From Alloprevotella tannerae (GTDB lineage Bacteria > Bacteroidota > Bacteroidia > Bacteroidales > Bacteroidaceae), in the NCBI GenBank assembly GCA_015259125.1, contig JABZGR010000021.1, forward strand, positions 1 to 36,919: a DNA stretch of 36,919 bases, read 5' to 3'. Position numbers and translations under genes: made by a program. The notes under the pieces are model-generated. The model was not told the origin of the DNA and did not search any database. It saw nothing but the letters and a program-made list of their open reading frames with translations. This document shows, piece after piece, positions 23,388 to 31,586 of this stretch. Position 1 is the stretch's first letter. Each line of letters starts with the position of its first letter.

Positions 23388-25886
23388 TTATTTCGTGGTA
23401 TTTGTTTTATCAAATTCATCGCCCGGATAGAGTGTATTCCACCAAAGAGGCTTTTGCTTTAACCACATCGCAAACCAAGCATTGATGATTTCTTGCCAAG
23501 CTTTACGCTTAGTGAAGTCGCCAATATAATGGTTCTGATCTTCTACGGCCACATAGGCTGTGGGACGCCCCAGAATCTTTAAAGCAGTAAATATAGCCTG
23601 ACTTTGATCAGTCGGTACGTTTGTATCAACCGTACCATGCAACAATAAGAGCGGTGTATGAATCTTATCTGCATTATACAAAGGAGAATGCTTTACAAAC
23701 AAATCAGGATTATTCCAAGGGAAACTTCCATACTCAGCAGTTTCACCATAAGAATAGCCCCAATAGCCACCACCCCAATAAGCACCGATATCACTAATAC
23801 CGGCATGGCTAATTGCACAAGCAAAGATATCTGTTTTTGTTTGTAGATATTGCGTCATAAAACCTCCATAAGAGGCACCGATGCAACCAATGCGAGACTT
23901 GTCAACGAATGGGTGTTCCTTTAAGAAGGCTTTTACGCCTTGAATAATATCGTCAGAACTCTCGTCACCCCAAGTATTAACGTGACGCGCTGCAAATTCC
24001 TGCCCAAAACCTATGGCGCCACTTGGCTCTACTACGTAAACGACATAGCCCTGATTAGCAAAGTCAGCTACAGGATAGACATACTCTAACTGCTTTGTAG
24101 TCGGCGTGCAGCCACCATAATAATAGACAATCATCGGATACTTCTTATTGGGATCAAAATTAGCCGGCACATAGTAGAAGCCTTTGATTGTATCGCCACG
24201 CTCTGCCTTAAACGACCAGTCTTTACAAGCAGGAAGGGCTACATCCTTCATCATTTTAGCAAAATCGATATTGCCAATTCGAGTTGCGGCCGGCTTAGCA
24301 TCTTTTAATGACGCCAAGAACATCTCTCGTGCGCTATGGTCGGTCTGTCCGGTAAAGAAGAGGCGCGGTTGGGCTTCATTGTAAGATAGGCTATTGCTTC
24401 CAAGACAAGTAACGGGAAGGGAGAATTTTATTACCTTCTCTGTCCGAGGATTTAATTTGAAATAGGAAATATCAAAACCATCGTCGGCCGAGAAGTAGAT
24501 GTTCTTATCACCCGTAGCCCAATTAACGCTATTAACGCTAGGTTTAAAGTTCTTCAAGATAGGGCGCACCTGCTTCGTAGCGAGATCAAGCAAATAGAGA
24601 CGATAGTCAAAGGAGTTAGGAAATTGATCAGGTTTAACTTCTGATCCTATACCATCAAATGATGCAGGAGAGGCCTTTATCAAAATTTGCTTGTCATCGG
24701 GCGAGAAAGAGCACGACTCAACGAACGTCGCGTTGTTGTAGATCGTGTCTACTTTGTTGGCAGACAAATCTAAGCTCAAAATAACCTTGCGATGAAAGGG
24801 GCGTTGAGTAGCATCAAAGCGGTCGTAAAGCAAAAGCAAGCGGCGACCGTCAGAAGAAATATCCTCAAGTTCTACACTTTCTTTTCCGAAGGTTAGGCGC
24901 GCCATCGTCCCGGTTTTTAGATCATAACGGAAAAGAGATTGGCGCTTTCTCCAGCCTGGCATACGATCATCGGGCTGAAAGATACGCTTAATGCCGTTTT
25001 CATAACTCTGTCCGTCTTCTTCCACACGATAAATCAAGTAATCTCTTTGTGGAGAGATTTCAAAACTACCGGTGGGAATGCCCGAAGCAAGTACAGACTC
25101 TTGTTGTGTTGCAGGATCAAAGGTATATAAAACGCGGCCTCCCGTTTCTTCTCTCGTACCATACATAATGTCTGCTTTAGGTAGCCATCTAACATCTGTA
25201 TAAGCATTGTAGCGATTGAGTACCTTTTGTGATTTAACGTCTTTGATAAATGTTTCATATACAGACGCTCCATCTTTCTTAACCGTAACAATACTGTAGG
25301 CAAGATATCGTCCGTTTGGCGAAATGCTCAAGTAGTTGGGGTGCGGCCCTAAAATCATATCATCTCTTACGTACAAGCGCTTACCTGTCGCATTGATTTG
25401 TAAAAGATTCAAGTCCTTTCCTGCTACACTTATATTAAAGGAATCCTTTTCTTCAGGTTTAGTAAGGCAAAGAATGTCCACATTGCTTTCGCCCGGCTGC
25501 AAGGAGAAAGGCTGACCGGCTGAAATCTCCTTGCCGTTGAGATACATTTTATATTTACTCAGATTCTTCGCAATAATTGTAGGGCGAAGGAAGTCTTGCG
25601 TGCGAAGCGTAAAGCGTAAAGCGCGCAAAGTAGGCTTATTGTCAATCGCGGGTAGTGCCGTTGCCCTCCGAATCGTTTTATCTCCGGTCGGGAGATCTAT
25701 TAAAGTGCTGTTCTTACTAAGAACCTCCTCCATATCAAAGGCCGCTCCTTTCATATTCGTCTTATCCGTTTGATACGGAGTTTGCAAAACCAAGGCACCT
25801 TGAAGGTAAGCCTTGTCCACGTGGATCGTGTCTGCAAAGGCTGAGAGCGGCAATAGCAGCAAACAGCTTAAAAATACTTTCATCAT
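23388..25886 (-). CDS. S9 family prolyl-oligopeptidase-like peptidase, exported
   Basis: The 832-residue protein has a signal peptide (MMKVFLSCLLLLPLSAFA), a beta-propeller-like middle with repeated strands such as SPNGRYLAYSIVT, SPQRDYLIYRVEE and SPDDKQILIKAS, and an alpha/beta hydrolase domain from about 560. The catalytic triad can be read as S672 in GASYGG, D754 in HGTVDTNVP and H786 in DQNHYI. It should cut peptides from their N-terminal region in the periplasm or at the surface, as S9B/S9C dipeptidyl or acylaminoacyl peptidases do; the exact specificity is not visible. Its start overlaps the lptB stop in a 4-base ATGA, so it is translationally linked to lptB. A terminator follows. Confidence 0.92.
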   Translation of the reverse strand: MMKVFLSCLLLLPLSAFADTIHVDKAYLQGALVLQTPYQTDKTNMKGAAFDMEEVLSKNSTLIDLPTGDKTIRRATALPAIDNKPTLRALRFTLRTQDFLRPTIIAKNLSKYKMYLNGKEISAGQPFSLQPGESNVDILCLTKPEEKDSFNISVAGKDLNLLQINATGKRLYVRDDMILGPHPNYLSISPNGRYLAYSIVTVKKDGASVYETFIKDVKSQKVLNRYNAYTDVRWLPKADIMYGTREETGGRVLYTFDPATQQESVLASGIPTGSFEISPQRDYLIYRVEEDGQSYENGIKRIFQPDDRMPGWRKRQSLFRYDLKTGTMARLTFGKESVELEDISSDGRRLLLLYDRFDATQRPFHRKVILSLDLSANKVDTIYNNATFVESCSFSPDDKQILIKASPASFDGIGSEVKPDQFPNSFDYRLYLLDLATKQVRPILKNFKPSVNSVNWATGDKNIYFSADDGFDISYFKLNPRTEKVIKFSLPVTCLGSNSLSYNEAQPRLFFTGQTDHSAREMFLASLKDAKPAATRIGNIDFAKMMKDVALPACKDWSFKAERGDTIKGFYYVPANFDPNKKYPMIVYYYGGCTPTTKQLEYVYPVADFANQGYVVYVVEPSGAIGFGQEFAARHVNTWGDESSDDIIQGVKAFLKEHPFVDKSRIGCIGASYGGFMTQYLQTKTDIFACAISHAGISDIGAYWGGGYWGYSYGETAEYGSFPWNNPDLFVKHSPLYNADKIHTPLLLLHGTVDTNVPTDQSQAIFTALKILGRPTAYVAVEDQNHYIGDFTKRKAWQEIINAWFAMWLKQKPLWWNTLYPGDEFDKTNTTK

Positions 25887-26701
25887 GAGAGACTATTTTC
25901 TTTTTGTTTTTCTATACTTTGAAAATCTTTCTTTCTCAGTTTAAAAGAGTTAGTCAAGTATTTATCCCTGACGACTTGATTGGCAGCAAGCTCTTCCGGC
26001 GTACCTTGAAACAAGATGCGACCTTCAAAAAGCAGGTAGGCCCTATCCGTAATACTTAACGTTTCCTCTACGTTGTGGTCGGTAATTAAAATGCCTATAT
26101 GTCGATCTTTCAGTTTCCAAACAATGTATTGGATATCCTCTACTGCAATCGGATCGACGCCGGCAAAGGGTTCATCAAGCATGATAAACTTAGGATCAAT
26201 GGCTAAGCATCGAGCTATTTCCGTGCGCCGCCGTTCACCGCCCGACAGTTGATTGCCTTTGTTCTTCCGAACTTTCCCTAAACGAAACTCCGCAATAAGA
26301 CTTTCGAGCTTATCTTTTCTATACTCTTTTGACTTCCCCGTCATTTCGAGTACACTCATAATATTGTCCTCAACGCTCATCGAGCGAAAAACGGAAGCCT
26401 CTTGCGCCAAGTAACCTATGCCATAGCGCGCACGCTTATACACAGGAAACTTTGTAATGTCGTGGTCATTTAAATAGATGTGTCCCCCATTCGGCACGAC
26501 CAAGCCCGTAGTCATATAGAAGGAAGTCGTCTTCCCAGCTCCGTTAGGGCCGAGCAGTCCGACGATTTCCCCTTGATGCACATTAAATGAGACGTCGTTC
26601 ACAACCGTTCGGCGCCCGTATTTTTTTACTAAACCCTCTGTGCGAAGGACCATTGCGTCCTTTACTGTCAAGTCAGTCAAGTCTTTCTCTAAGTCATCCA
26701 T
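25883..26701 (-). CDS. lptB: LPS export ABC transporter ATP-binding protein LptB
   Basis: LptB is the ATPase of the LptB2FG complex that extracts LPS from the inner membrane and drives its transport to the outer membrane. The 272-residue product has Walker A GPNGAGKT at 51-58, signature LSGGE at 152-156, Walker B FIMLDE at 172-177 and the switch histidine H209. The segment YLAQEASVFRSMSVEDNI is typical of LptB. Compared with most LptB proteins it has about 18 extra N-terminal residues. M17 (codon at 26653-26651) would give the usual MVLRTEGLVKKYG start, so the true start may be there. The acyl ligase ends 71 bp upstream, and the stop codon overlaps the S9 peptidase start. Confidence 0.94.
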   Translation of the reverse strand: MDDLEKDLTDLTVKDAMVLRTEGLVKKYGRRTVVNDVSFNVHQGEIVGLLGPNGAGKTTSFYMTTGLVVPNGGHIYLNDHDITKFPVYKRARYGIGYLAQEASVFRSMSVEDNIMSVLEMTGKSKEYRKDKLESLIAEFRLGKVRKNKGNQLSGGERRRTEIARCLAIDPKFIMLDEPFAGVDPIAVEDIQYIVWKLKDRHIGILITDHNVEETLSITDRAYLLFEGRILFQGTPEELAANQVVRDKYLTNSFKLRKKDFQSIEKQKENSLS

Positions 26702-26772
26702 ATATAGGTATGCTTATCTATAACAATTCATTGCGAAAGTGCGGGAGCATCAAGCCGCGCTAGGGGTTCGTG

Positions 26773-28464
26773 CTAAGCTTTTTCAAAGTTACTCGTGTAG
26801 AGATAGCGTTTGATTGAGCGCTTAGGCGTTTTTTCAAACTCTTCGTTATGGATGCGTATACCGGAGAGTTGCTCATAGCTATTGACCATCGTATTCAACT
26901 CTTTGCGGTTTTGCTCCATTTTTTCTTGCAATTGTTCATCGCTCAGATTGTCGCGCTTCACCTCTTCTTCATCCGGATAGACAAGTCCAAAGAGTCGATC
27001 TCCTTCTTGAATGACGATACATTCTGCTACATAAGGCAGGATATTCAATTTCTCTTCGATCTCTTCCGGATATATATTTTGCCCACTTGAGCCAAGCAGC
27101 ATATTCTTGCTGCGCCCACGGATATACAAGAAGCCATCAGCATCAATAACGCCTAAATCGCCCGTGTGAAACCAACCATCTTTATCTATGGCCGCCTCTG
27201 TAGCTTCCGGGTTTTTATAATAGCCGAGCATCACATTGGCGCCGCGCACCAAGATTTCGCCCACGATACGTTGCGGATCCTTGCTATCAATTTTGATCTC
27301 CATATGCGGAACGACGCGACCGCAAGAGCCTAAGCGGCGTTCGTGCCAATCGGCATACGTAATAATGGGCGCACACTCTGTTGCTCCATAGCCGACGGTG
27401 TAATTGAAATTCATCTTATACAAGAAGTTTTCAATCTCGCTATTAAATGCCGCGCCGCCAATTATGATTTCATAGAACTTTCCACCGAAAGCCGCCACGA
27501 GTTGCTCGCGAATCTTATCGCGGATTCTCTGATTAATCAAGGGCAACTTCAGCAATACTTTCATACTGGGTGTTTGCAACTTGGGGAGAACCGACTTGCG
27601 TATGATTTTTTCGATAATCAAGGGGACAGCAACGATCAAGTCGGGCTTCACTTCGGCAAAGGCTTGGAAGATGATGCGCGGACTTGGAACGCGCGTGAGG
27701 AAATATATATGGATGCCAATCAAGAATTCGTAGAAGAATTCAAAGCTCATGCCATACATATGTGCCATCGGCAACATACTAATCACTTTACTTCCGCGCT
27801 CCAACCTATGACCTAAAACGCTGTCGGCAAAGTCCATATTCGACCACAACGCACGATAAGGGATCAAAACGCCTTTAGAGTTGCTCGTCGTCCCGGAAGT
27901 ATAGTTCAAAATGGCTAAAGCGTCGGGGTCTGATGCCGGACGATAATTAACGTGCTCTTGACGGAAATATTTGGGGAAGCGTTCGCCGAAGATTTTATTA
28001 AGCGATTCGCGCGCCTGCACCAATTGCTCTGAACGGCTGAGTAGCAAACTATAATCGACCAAGCTGACTATGCCCATCAAATCAGGCATTTGCTCGGCAT
28101 CCAACTCAGGCCACGCTTGATCGCCGGCAAAAAGCAGGCGGGCGCCGGAGTGATTCACGATGTCGTGTACTTGCTTTGCTTTAAATTCGTGCAAAATAGG
28201 GACTGCGACTGCGCCATAAGTCAAAATCGCTAACAGAGCTGAAGCCCATCCGGAACTGTTTCGGCCGCACAAAGCTATCTTATCGCCGGGGTGAATATCG
28301 GCATATTCAAAGAGAATGTGGAGTTTTTCGATCTTTCGTGCAACGTCGTGATATTGCAGGGTCGCTCCCTGATAATCGGTGAAAGCATCTTGATCCCAAT
28401 GCTCTTTCAAACTATCCTCTATTCTTTTGATAAAATCTTTATAGTCGTATGCTGACGAATTCAT
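26773..28464 (-). CDS. AMP-forming acyl-CoA synthetase/ligase family protein
   Basis: The 563-residue protein belongs to the ANL superfamily, which activates a carboxylic acid as an acyl-AMP and passes it to CoA or another acceptor. The AMP-binding motif YTSGTTSNSKG is at 188-198. VGYGATECAPIITYAD (A5 motif), GWFHTGDLGVIDADGFLYIRGRSKNMLLGSSGQNIYPEEIEE (A7/A8) and a C-terminal KTPKRSIKRYLY (with a catalytic-type lysine) are intact. It resembles the long-chain fatty acid CoA ligases common in Bacteroidales, but the substrate is not deducible. It heads the ligase-lptB-S9 peptidase run, which would place lipid activation and LPS export in one transcript. Confidence 0.9.
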   Translation of the reverse strand: MNSSAYDYKDFIKRIEDSLKEHWDQDAFTDYQGATLQYHDVARKIEKLHILFEYADIHPGDKIALCGRNSSGWASALLAILTYGAVAVPILHEFKAKQVHDIVNHSGARLLFAGDQAWPELDAEQMPDLMGIVSLVDYSLLLSRSEQLVQARESLNKIFGERFPKYFRQEHVNYRPASDPDALAILNYTSGTTSNSKGVLIPYRALWSNMDFADSVLGHRLERGSKVISMLPMAHMYGMSFEFFYEFLIGIHIYFLTRVPSPRIIFQAFAEVKPDLIVAVPLIIEKIIRKSVLPKLQTPSMKVLLKLPLINQRIRDKIREQLVAAFGGKFYEIIIGGAAFNSEIENFLYKMNFNYTVGYGATECAPIITYADWHERRLGSCGRVVPHMEIKIDSKDPQRIVGEILVRGANVMLGYYKNPEATEAAIDKDGWFHTGDLGVIDADGFLYIRGRSKNMLLGSSGQNIYPEEIEEKLNILPYVAECIVIQEGDRLFGLVYPDEEEVKRDNLSDEQLQEKMEQNRKELNTMVNSYEQLSGIRIHNEEFEKTPKRSIKRYLYTSNFEKA

Positions 28465-28502
28465 TTTCTACTAAATTTTAGCACAAGTGTGTTTTAACTG
28501 TG

Positions 28503-28530
28503 CAAAATTAAGCAATAAAATTGGAATGTA
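28503..28530 (-). promoter_or_regulatory. Weak candidate promoter of the acyl ligase gene
   Basis: On the minus strand TAATTTTG (28510-28503) fits TAnnTTTG, but no TTG is found at the expected distance upstream. The placement rests on the -7 element alone. Confidence 0.35.
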
Positions 28531-28840
28531 AGGACCTCGCAGGGCTATAAACACCCTATTTGACGGTTAAAGTCTCAAATTTTGCTCCGTAGTAAGCATA
28601 TAATTTTTGTAGTTTGGATCAGAATGGGTAGAATGAGAACAAATAGTCATAAGAAGGCACAAAGACCAACGCAGCTATACTGCCTTTGAAAAAGGTATCG
28701 CCTGCTGTGAGCAAGGATGTTCTAACAATCGGACACTTTAGCTCTTCCGCAAAGACTGACAACATTCTTCACAAAACGCCGCCGGTAGATAGTAGGGCAC
28801 AAACATCTATGAATGAATCGTTTTATGACGAATGATTTTC

Positions 28841-28924
28841 GTTTGCTCCCACCAAACAATGGTTTGTTGCCACCAAACGATAGTTTGCTCCCACCAAACG
28901 ATGGTTTGCTCTCGCCAAACAATA
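28841..28924 (-). repeat. Tandem array of four 21-nt units, copy of the 14022 array in reverse
   Basis: The units are 28841-28861, 28862-28882, 28883-28903 and 28904-28924. Every brick has the form GTTTG-N7-CAAAC with a perfect 5-bp pairing end, followed by linkers AATG, GATA, GATG and AATA. This is the most regular of the four arrays. Reversed, it aligns without gaps to 14018-14101. Confidence 0.85.
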
Positions 28925-29045
28925 CGCTGATGAGGTATGCGCAACTTTAGCTACAAGATCGTCAGCCTATCTTATGTGCTTGGCAGTCATTTTTACCCGC
29001 ACCGCGAAGAAAAATCGATTTTCCAAAAAAATTACGCAAGATTTC

Positions 29046-29076
29046 TTGGTTTATAAAATAAACTACTTTATCTTTG
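29046..29076 (+). promoter_or_regulatory. Promoter of the membrane protein/winged-helix/DUF2141 operon, with operator inside
   Basis: TTG (29046-29048), a 20-bp spacer and TATCTTTG (29069-29076) match the Bacteroidota consensus. A 15-bp near-palindrome, GTTTATAAAATAAAC (29049-29063), fills the spacer directly after the -33 TTG. A protein bound there would block polymerase. Confidence 0.75.
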
Positions 29077-29130
29077 CACCAGATTTAAGAGCGGCAAAAT
29101 CAGGAAGCCGCTTATTTTAAACAGCATTTG

Positions 29131-29145
29131 GTTTATAATATAAAC
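29131..29145 (+). promoter_or_regulatory. Second operator copy, perfect palindrome
   Basis: GTTTATAATATAAAC is an exact palindrome about its central base and differs from the first copy (29049-29063) at one position. The copies sit 82 bp apart, close to eight turns of DNA, and both are preceded by TTG and followed by a CTTTAT-like segment. Both arms would suit one dimeric winged-helix repressor, probably the one encoded at 29830-30123. Confidence 0.6.
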
Positions 29146-29230
29146 TTCTTTATGAAGCCCACTCCGATGCGATCACACTTACATTGCTATAAAAGACAAC
29201 GAAATACAAACACACAAAATAATACTCAAA

Positions 29231-29827
29231 ATGGAAGAGAAAAAAATTTCAGAGAAAGAGAGCCTGAAACTGATCATGACAATGATCGATCAGACGAAAA
29301 CAGACGATGGACGCCACAGCGGCGACACCATGTTAATATGGGGTTACCTTACGACGCTGCTTGGACTTGTCATTTACGGACTTACGCTGGCTACAAACAC
29401 ACCGCAATGGAATCTGCTCTGGTTGAGCTTACCCTTTATTGGTTTTTTGTCGTCATATTTATTTAGCAGGCAGCGAGAAAAACCGATGAAGACGTATGTG
29501 CGCTCAATGATCAATCAGCTGTGGATGGTCATCGGGACGGCTTTTATGCTCATGATGATTATCTTCCCCATCTTGGGCAGCAATTCAGCCTACATACAAC
29601 CGCTCGTCTTGCTATTTTGCTCGGTCGGAGTCAGCGTAAGCGGACTTATTAGTCAGGAGCGCTTACTGACTTACCTACCCTTCCTGCCTTTTTGCCTGGG
29701 CTTGCATCTGTTAGTCCAACTCTCTCGTGGAGGCATTTACTATAACTCGAATCTATGGTTTGCGCTGAGTTTCGTCGTACTGATGATTATTCCCGGCCAT
29801 TACCTCAATCATAAATACGCAAAGTAA
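29231..29827 (+). CDS. Membrane protein of unknown function
   Basis: The 198-residue protein has a charged cytoplasmic N-terminus of about 30 residues (with SEKESLKLIMTMIDQTKTD) and then five or six hydrophobic spans. I recognise no catalytic motif. Proteins with this ESLxLIxxMI start followed by spans are often encoded beside a small winged-helix regulator in Bacteroidota and may act as a sensor or accessory, but that is from memory of neighbourhood patterns. The regulator gene starts 2 bp after the stop codon, so the two are co-translated. The start codon follows the operators by about 85 bp. The function is unknown. Confidence 0.82.
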   Translation: MEEKKISEKESLKLIMTMIDQTKTDDGRHSGDTMLIWGYLTTLLGLVIYGLTLATNTPQWNLLWLSLPFIGFLSSYLFSRQREKPMKTYVRSMINQLWMVIGTAFMLMMIIFPILGSNSAYIQPLVLLFCSVGVSVSGLISQERLLTYLPFLPFCLGLHLLVQLSRGGIYYNSNLWFALSFVVLMIIPGHYLNHKYAK

Positions 29828-29829
29828 CT

Positions 29830-30123
29830 ATGTTGCCGGAACTCGACCCCTTGTTGCACTCCCAATTGCGCTTGGCCGTCATTTCTCTGCTCAGCAATGT
29901 CGTAGAGGCAGACTTCGTCTATCTCAAGGAGAAGACGCAGGCCACGGCAGGCAACTTGAGTGTGCAAATAGAAAAGTTAGGTGCTGCGGACTACATCCAC
30001 GTAGAAAAGACCTTTGCCGGAAAAAAACCGCGCACTGTATGCCGTCTGACCTCAAAAGGAAAGCAGGCATTCGAAGCTTACGTGCAGGCGCTTCAGTCAT
30101 ACATCTCGACATTAAACCCCTAA
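29830..30123 (+). CDS. Winged-helix DNA-binding regulator (HTH_34 / PadR-MarR-like)
   Basis: The 97 residues form one small winged-helix domain: LHSQLRLAVISLLSNVVEADFVYLKEKTQATAGNLSVQIEKLGAADYIHVEKTFAGKKPRTVCRLTSKGKQAFEAYVQAL. The NLSVQIEKL stretch is the recognition helix region, followed by a wing with KKPRT and then LTSKGKQAFEAY. This matches the short family usually annotated as winged helix DNA-binding domain. No effector domain is attached. It sits 2 bp after the membrane-protein gene and 22 bp before the DUF2141 gene. Two palindromic sites in the leader suggest autoregulation, which is an inference. Confidence 0.87.
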   Translation: MLPELDPLLHSQLRLAVISLLSNVVEADFVYLKEKTQATAGNLSVQIEKLGAADYIHVEKTFAGKKPRTVCRLTSKGKQAFEAYVQALQSYISTLNP

Positions 30124-30145
30124 CTCAAATAAAAAATATCAGATT

Positions 30146-30571
30146 ATGAAAAAGTTTTTGTTTGTGCTGATCTGCTCAGCATGGTTCGGTCTCAATCAAA
30201 TGAAGGCCCAGAATTTAACCGTTCACATCCAAGGGATTGAACAAGACAAAGGTAAGGTTTTCGTAGCCCTGTTTAATAGTCAGGAAACGTGGCTGAAGCA
30301 ATCGTTTAAGAGTCTTGAGCAGGACGTAACGGGTGCTACTTGCACGGTAACGTTCACGGATCTCCCCAAAGGTGAATATGCCATCGCCATTTTCCACGAC
30401 GAAAACGGCAACGGCACTATGGATATTGGAAAAATGGGAATCCCCATTGAAAAGTTTGGGTTCAGCAACGATGCAAAGTGCGTTATGGGCCCTCCGGCTT
30501 TTGAAGACGCAAAAATTGTGTTTGAGAAAGATGCAGAAAGCACCATAAATCTTCAAAAAGTAGAGCTTTAA
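30146..30571 (+). CDS. DUF2141 family secreted protein
   Basis: The 141-residue protein has a cleavable signal peptide (MKKFLFVLICSAWFGLNQMKA) and a single beta-sandwich-like DUF2141 domain, with the segments LTVHIQGIEQDKGKVFVALFN and FTDLPKGEYAIAIFHDENGNGTMDIGKMGIPIEKFGFSND. The acidic DENGNGTMD run could bind a metal such as calcium, but this is not shown. Members of the family are periplasmic or outer-surface proteins without an established function. It follows the regulator by 22 bp, closes this operon, and converges on fmt. A weak 7-bp hairpin (AACGAAC, 30576-30582; GTTCGTT, 30590-30596) lies between the two genes. Confidence 0.9.
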   Translation: MKKFLFVLICSAWFGLNQMKAQNLTVHIQGIEQDKGKVFVALFNSQETWLKQSFKSLEQDVTGATCTVTFTDLPKGEYAIAIFHDENGNGTMDIGKMGIPIEKFGFSNDAKCVMGPPAFEDAKIVFEKDAESTINLQKVEL

Positions 30572-30615
30572 GCTTAACGAACTACGCGTGTTCGTTGTCG
30601 ATAATGAAGCCTTCC

Positions 30616-31584
30616 CTACTCCACCCTTTCATTTCCGAAAGGACGGAAGCCACGAAGGAAATCGGCAACGGACATGCGTTTTTTTCCGGCCGGTTGTATT
30701 TCCTTTAAATGCAAATAACCATCGCTTAAAGCCACTTTCAAATCGGCTTTATCTGCAATGATGATGGTGCCAACAGGCGCTGCGGGCGTGCAAAATTCCT
30801 TTTCTGATGAAATTATTTTAAGCGCTTGCTGCTTCTCACCACTCACGAAGGTGGTCCAAGCTGCGGGATAAGGAGACAAACCACGGATGTGATCATAACA
30901 ACGCTTGACACCCGCACTCCAGTCTATCTTGCAGTTATCCTTAAATAGTTTCGGAGCAGGCTTAAGCGGTTCATCGGTCTGCATTTCTGCTTGCGGGATG
31001 GCCTTAATATCGTCTTCGATCAGCTTGTTTATTGTTTCAATCACTAAATCTCCGCCCAGCAGCATCAAGCGATCGTGTATATCTCCGGCCGTATCCGTAT
31101 CGGAGATGGGGACGCGAACTTGTTGGATCACATTGCCTGTGTCTATTTCGTGCTGCAAAAAGAATGTTGTGATACCGGTCTCACGTTCGCCATTTATTAT
31201 GGCCCAATTGATGGGCGCAGCACCTCTATACTGCGGCAATAATGCGGCGTGAAGATTAAACGTTCCGAAACGCGGCATTGCCCAAACGACTTCGGGCAAC
31301 ATACGAAAGGCTACGACGACTTGCACATCCGCCTGCCAAGCTTTTAATTGAGCCAAAAACTCAAGATCTTTTAAACTCGCAGGCTGCAAAAGTGGTAATC
31401 CGTGGGCCTCTGCAAAGATTTTGACGGCTGATTTTGAAAGGATGCTTTGATGGCGTCCGATCGGTTTATCGGGCATCGTAACTACGCCGACAATATTATA
31501 GCCGTCATCAACCAATCTCTTTAAACTCTCAACTGCAAATTCAGGCGTACCAAAGTAGACTATACGTAATGTTTCTTTTGTCAT
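30616..31584 (-). CDS. fmt: Methionyl-tRNA formyltransferase
   Basis: Fmt formylates initiator Met-tRNA using 10-formyl-tetrahydrofolate so that translation can start. The 322-residue protein has RIVYFGTPEFAVESL at the N-terminus and the catalytic Asn-His-Asp set N110, H112 and D148, in the blocks FNLHAALLPQYRGAAPINWAI and QHEIDTGNVI. A DCKIDWSAGVKRCYDHIRGLSPYPAAWT segment starts the C-terminal OB-fold. The length is normal. The clc start-to-stop spacing is 2 bp upstream, and Sua5 lies before that. The sua5-clc-fmt order is a conserved Bacteroidales arrangement in my experience. No separate promoter was seen. Confidence 0.96.
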   Translation of the reverse strand: MTKETLRIVYFGTPEFAVESLKRLVDDGYNIVGVVTMPDKPIGRHQSILSKSAVKIFAEAHGLPLLQPASLKDLEFLAQLKAWQADVQVVVAFRMLPEVVWAMPRFGTFNLHAALLPQYRGAAPINWAIINGERETGITTFFLQHEIDTGNVIQQVRVPISDTDTAGDIHDRLMLLGGDLVIETINKLIEDDIKAIPQAEMQTDEPLKPAPKLFKDNCKIDWSAGVKRCYDHIRGLSPYPAAWTTFVSGEKQQALKIISSEKEFCTPAAPVGTIIIADKADLKVALSDGYLHLKEIQPAGKKRMSVADFLRGFRPFGNERVE

Positions 31585-31586
31585 AG

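Larger units (their letters stand above)
28465..29230. other. Gap of 766 bp between the acyl ligase gene and the small regulated operon
   Basis: The gap contains a candidate promoter for the ligase gene, a four-unit 21-nt array (28841-28924), and the promoter and two operators of the downstream operon (29046-29145). The stretch 28540-28840 shows nothing that I can name. A short open frame across the array reflects its 21-nt period. Confidence 0.7.

Noticed and set aside
28722..28922. 66-residue minus-strand frame with FGGSK repeats
   Set aside because: This is the same artefact of the 21-nt period, and the C-terminal part has no family-like features.
28841..28924. CRISPR array
   Set aside because: Units are 21 nt with no unique spacers; only 4-nt linkers separate the bricks, and no cas gene is present.
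30576..30596. Terminator between the DUF2141 gene and fmt
   Set aside because: The 7-bp hairpin has no T tract on either strand; too weak to list as a terminator.
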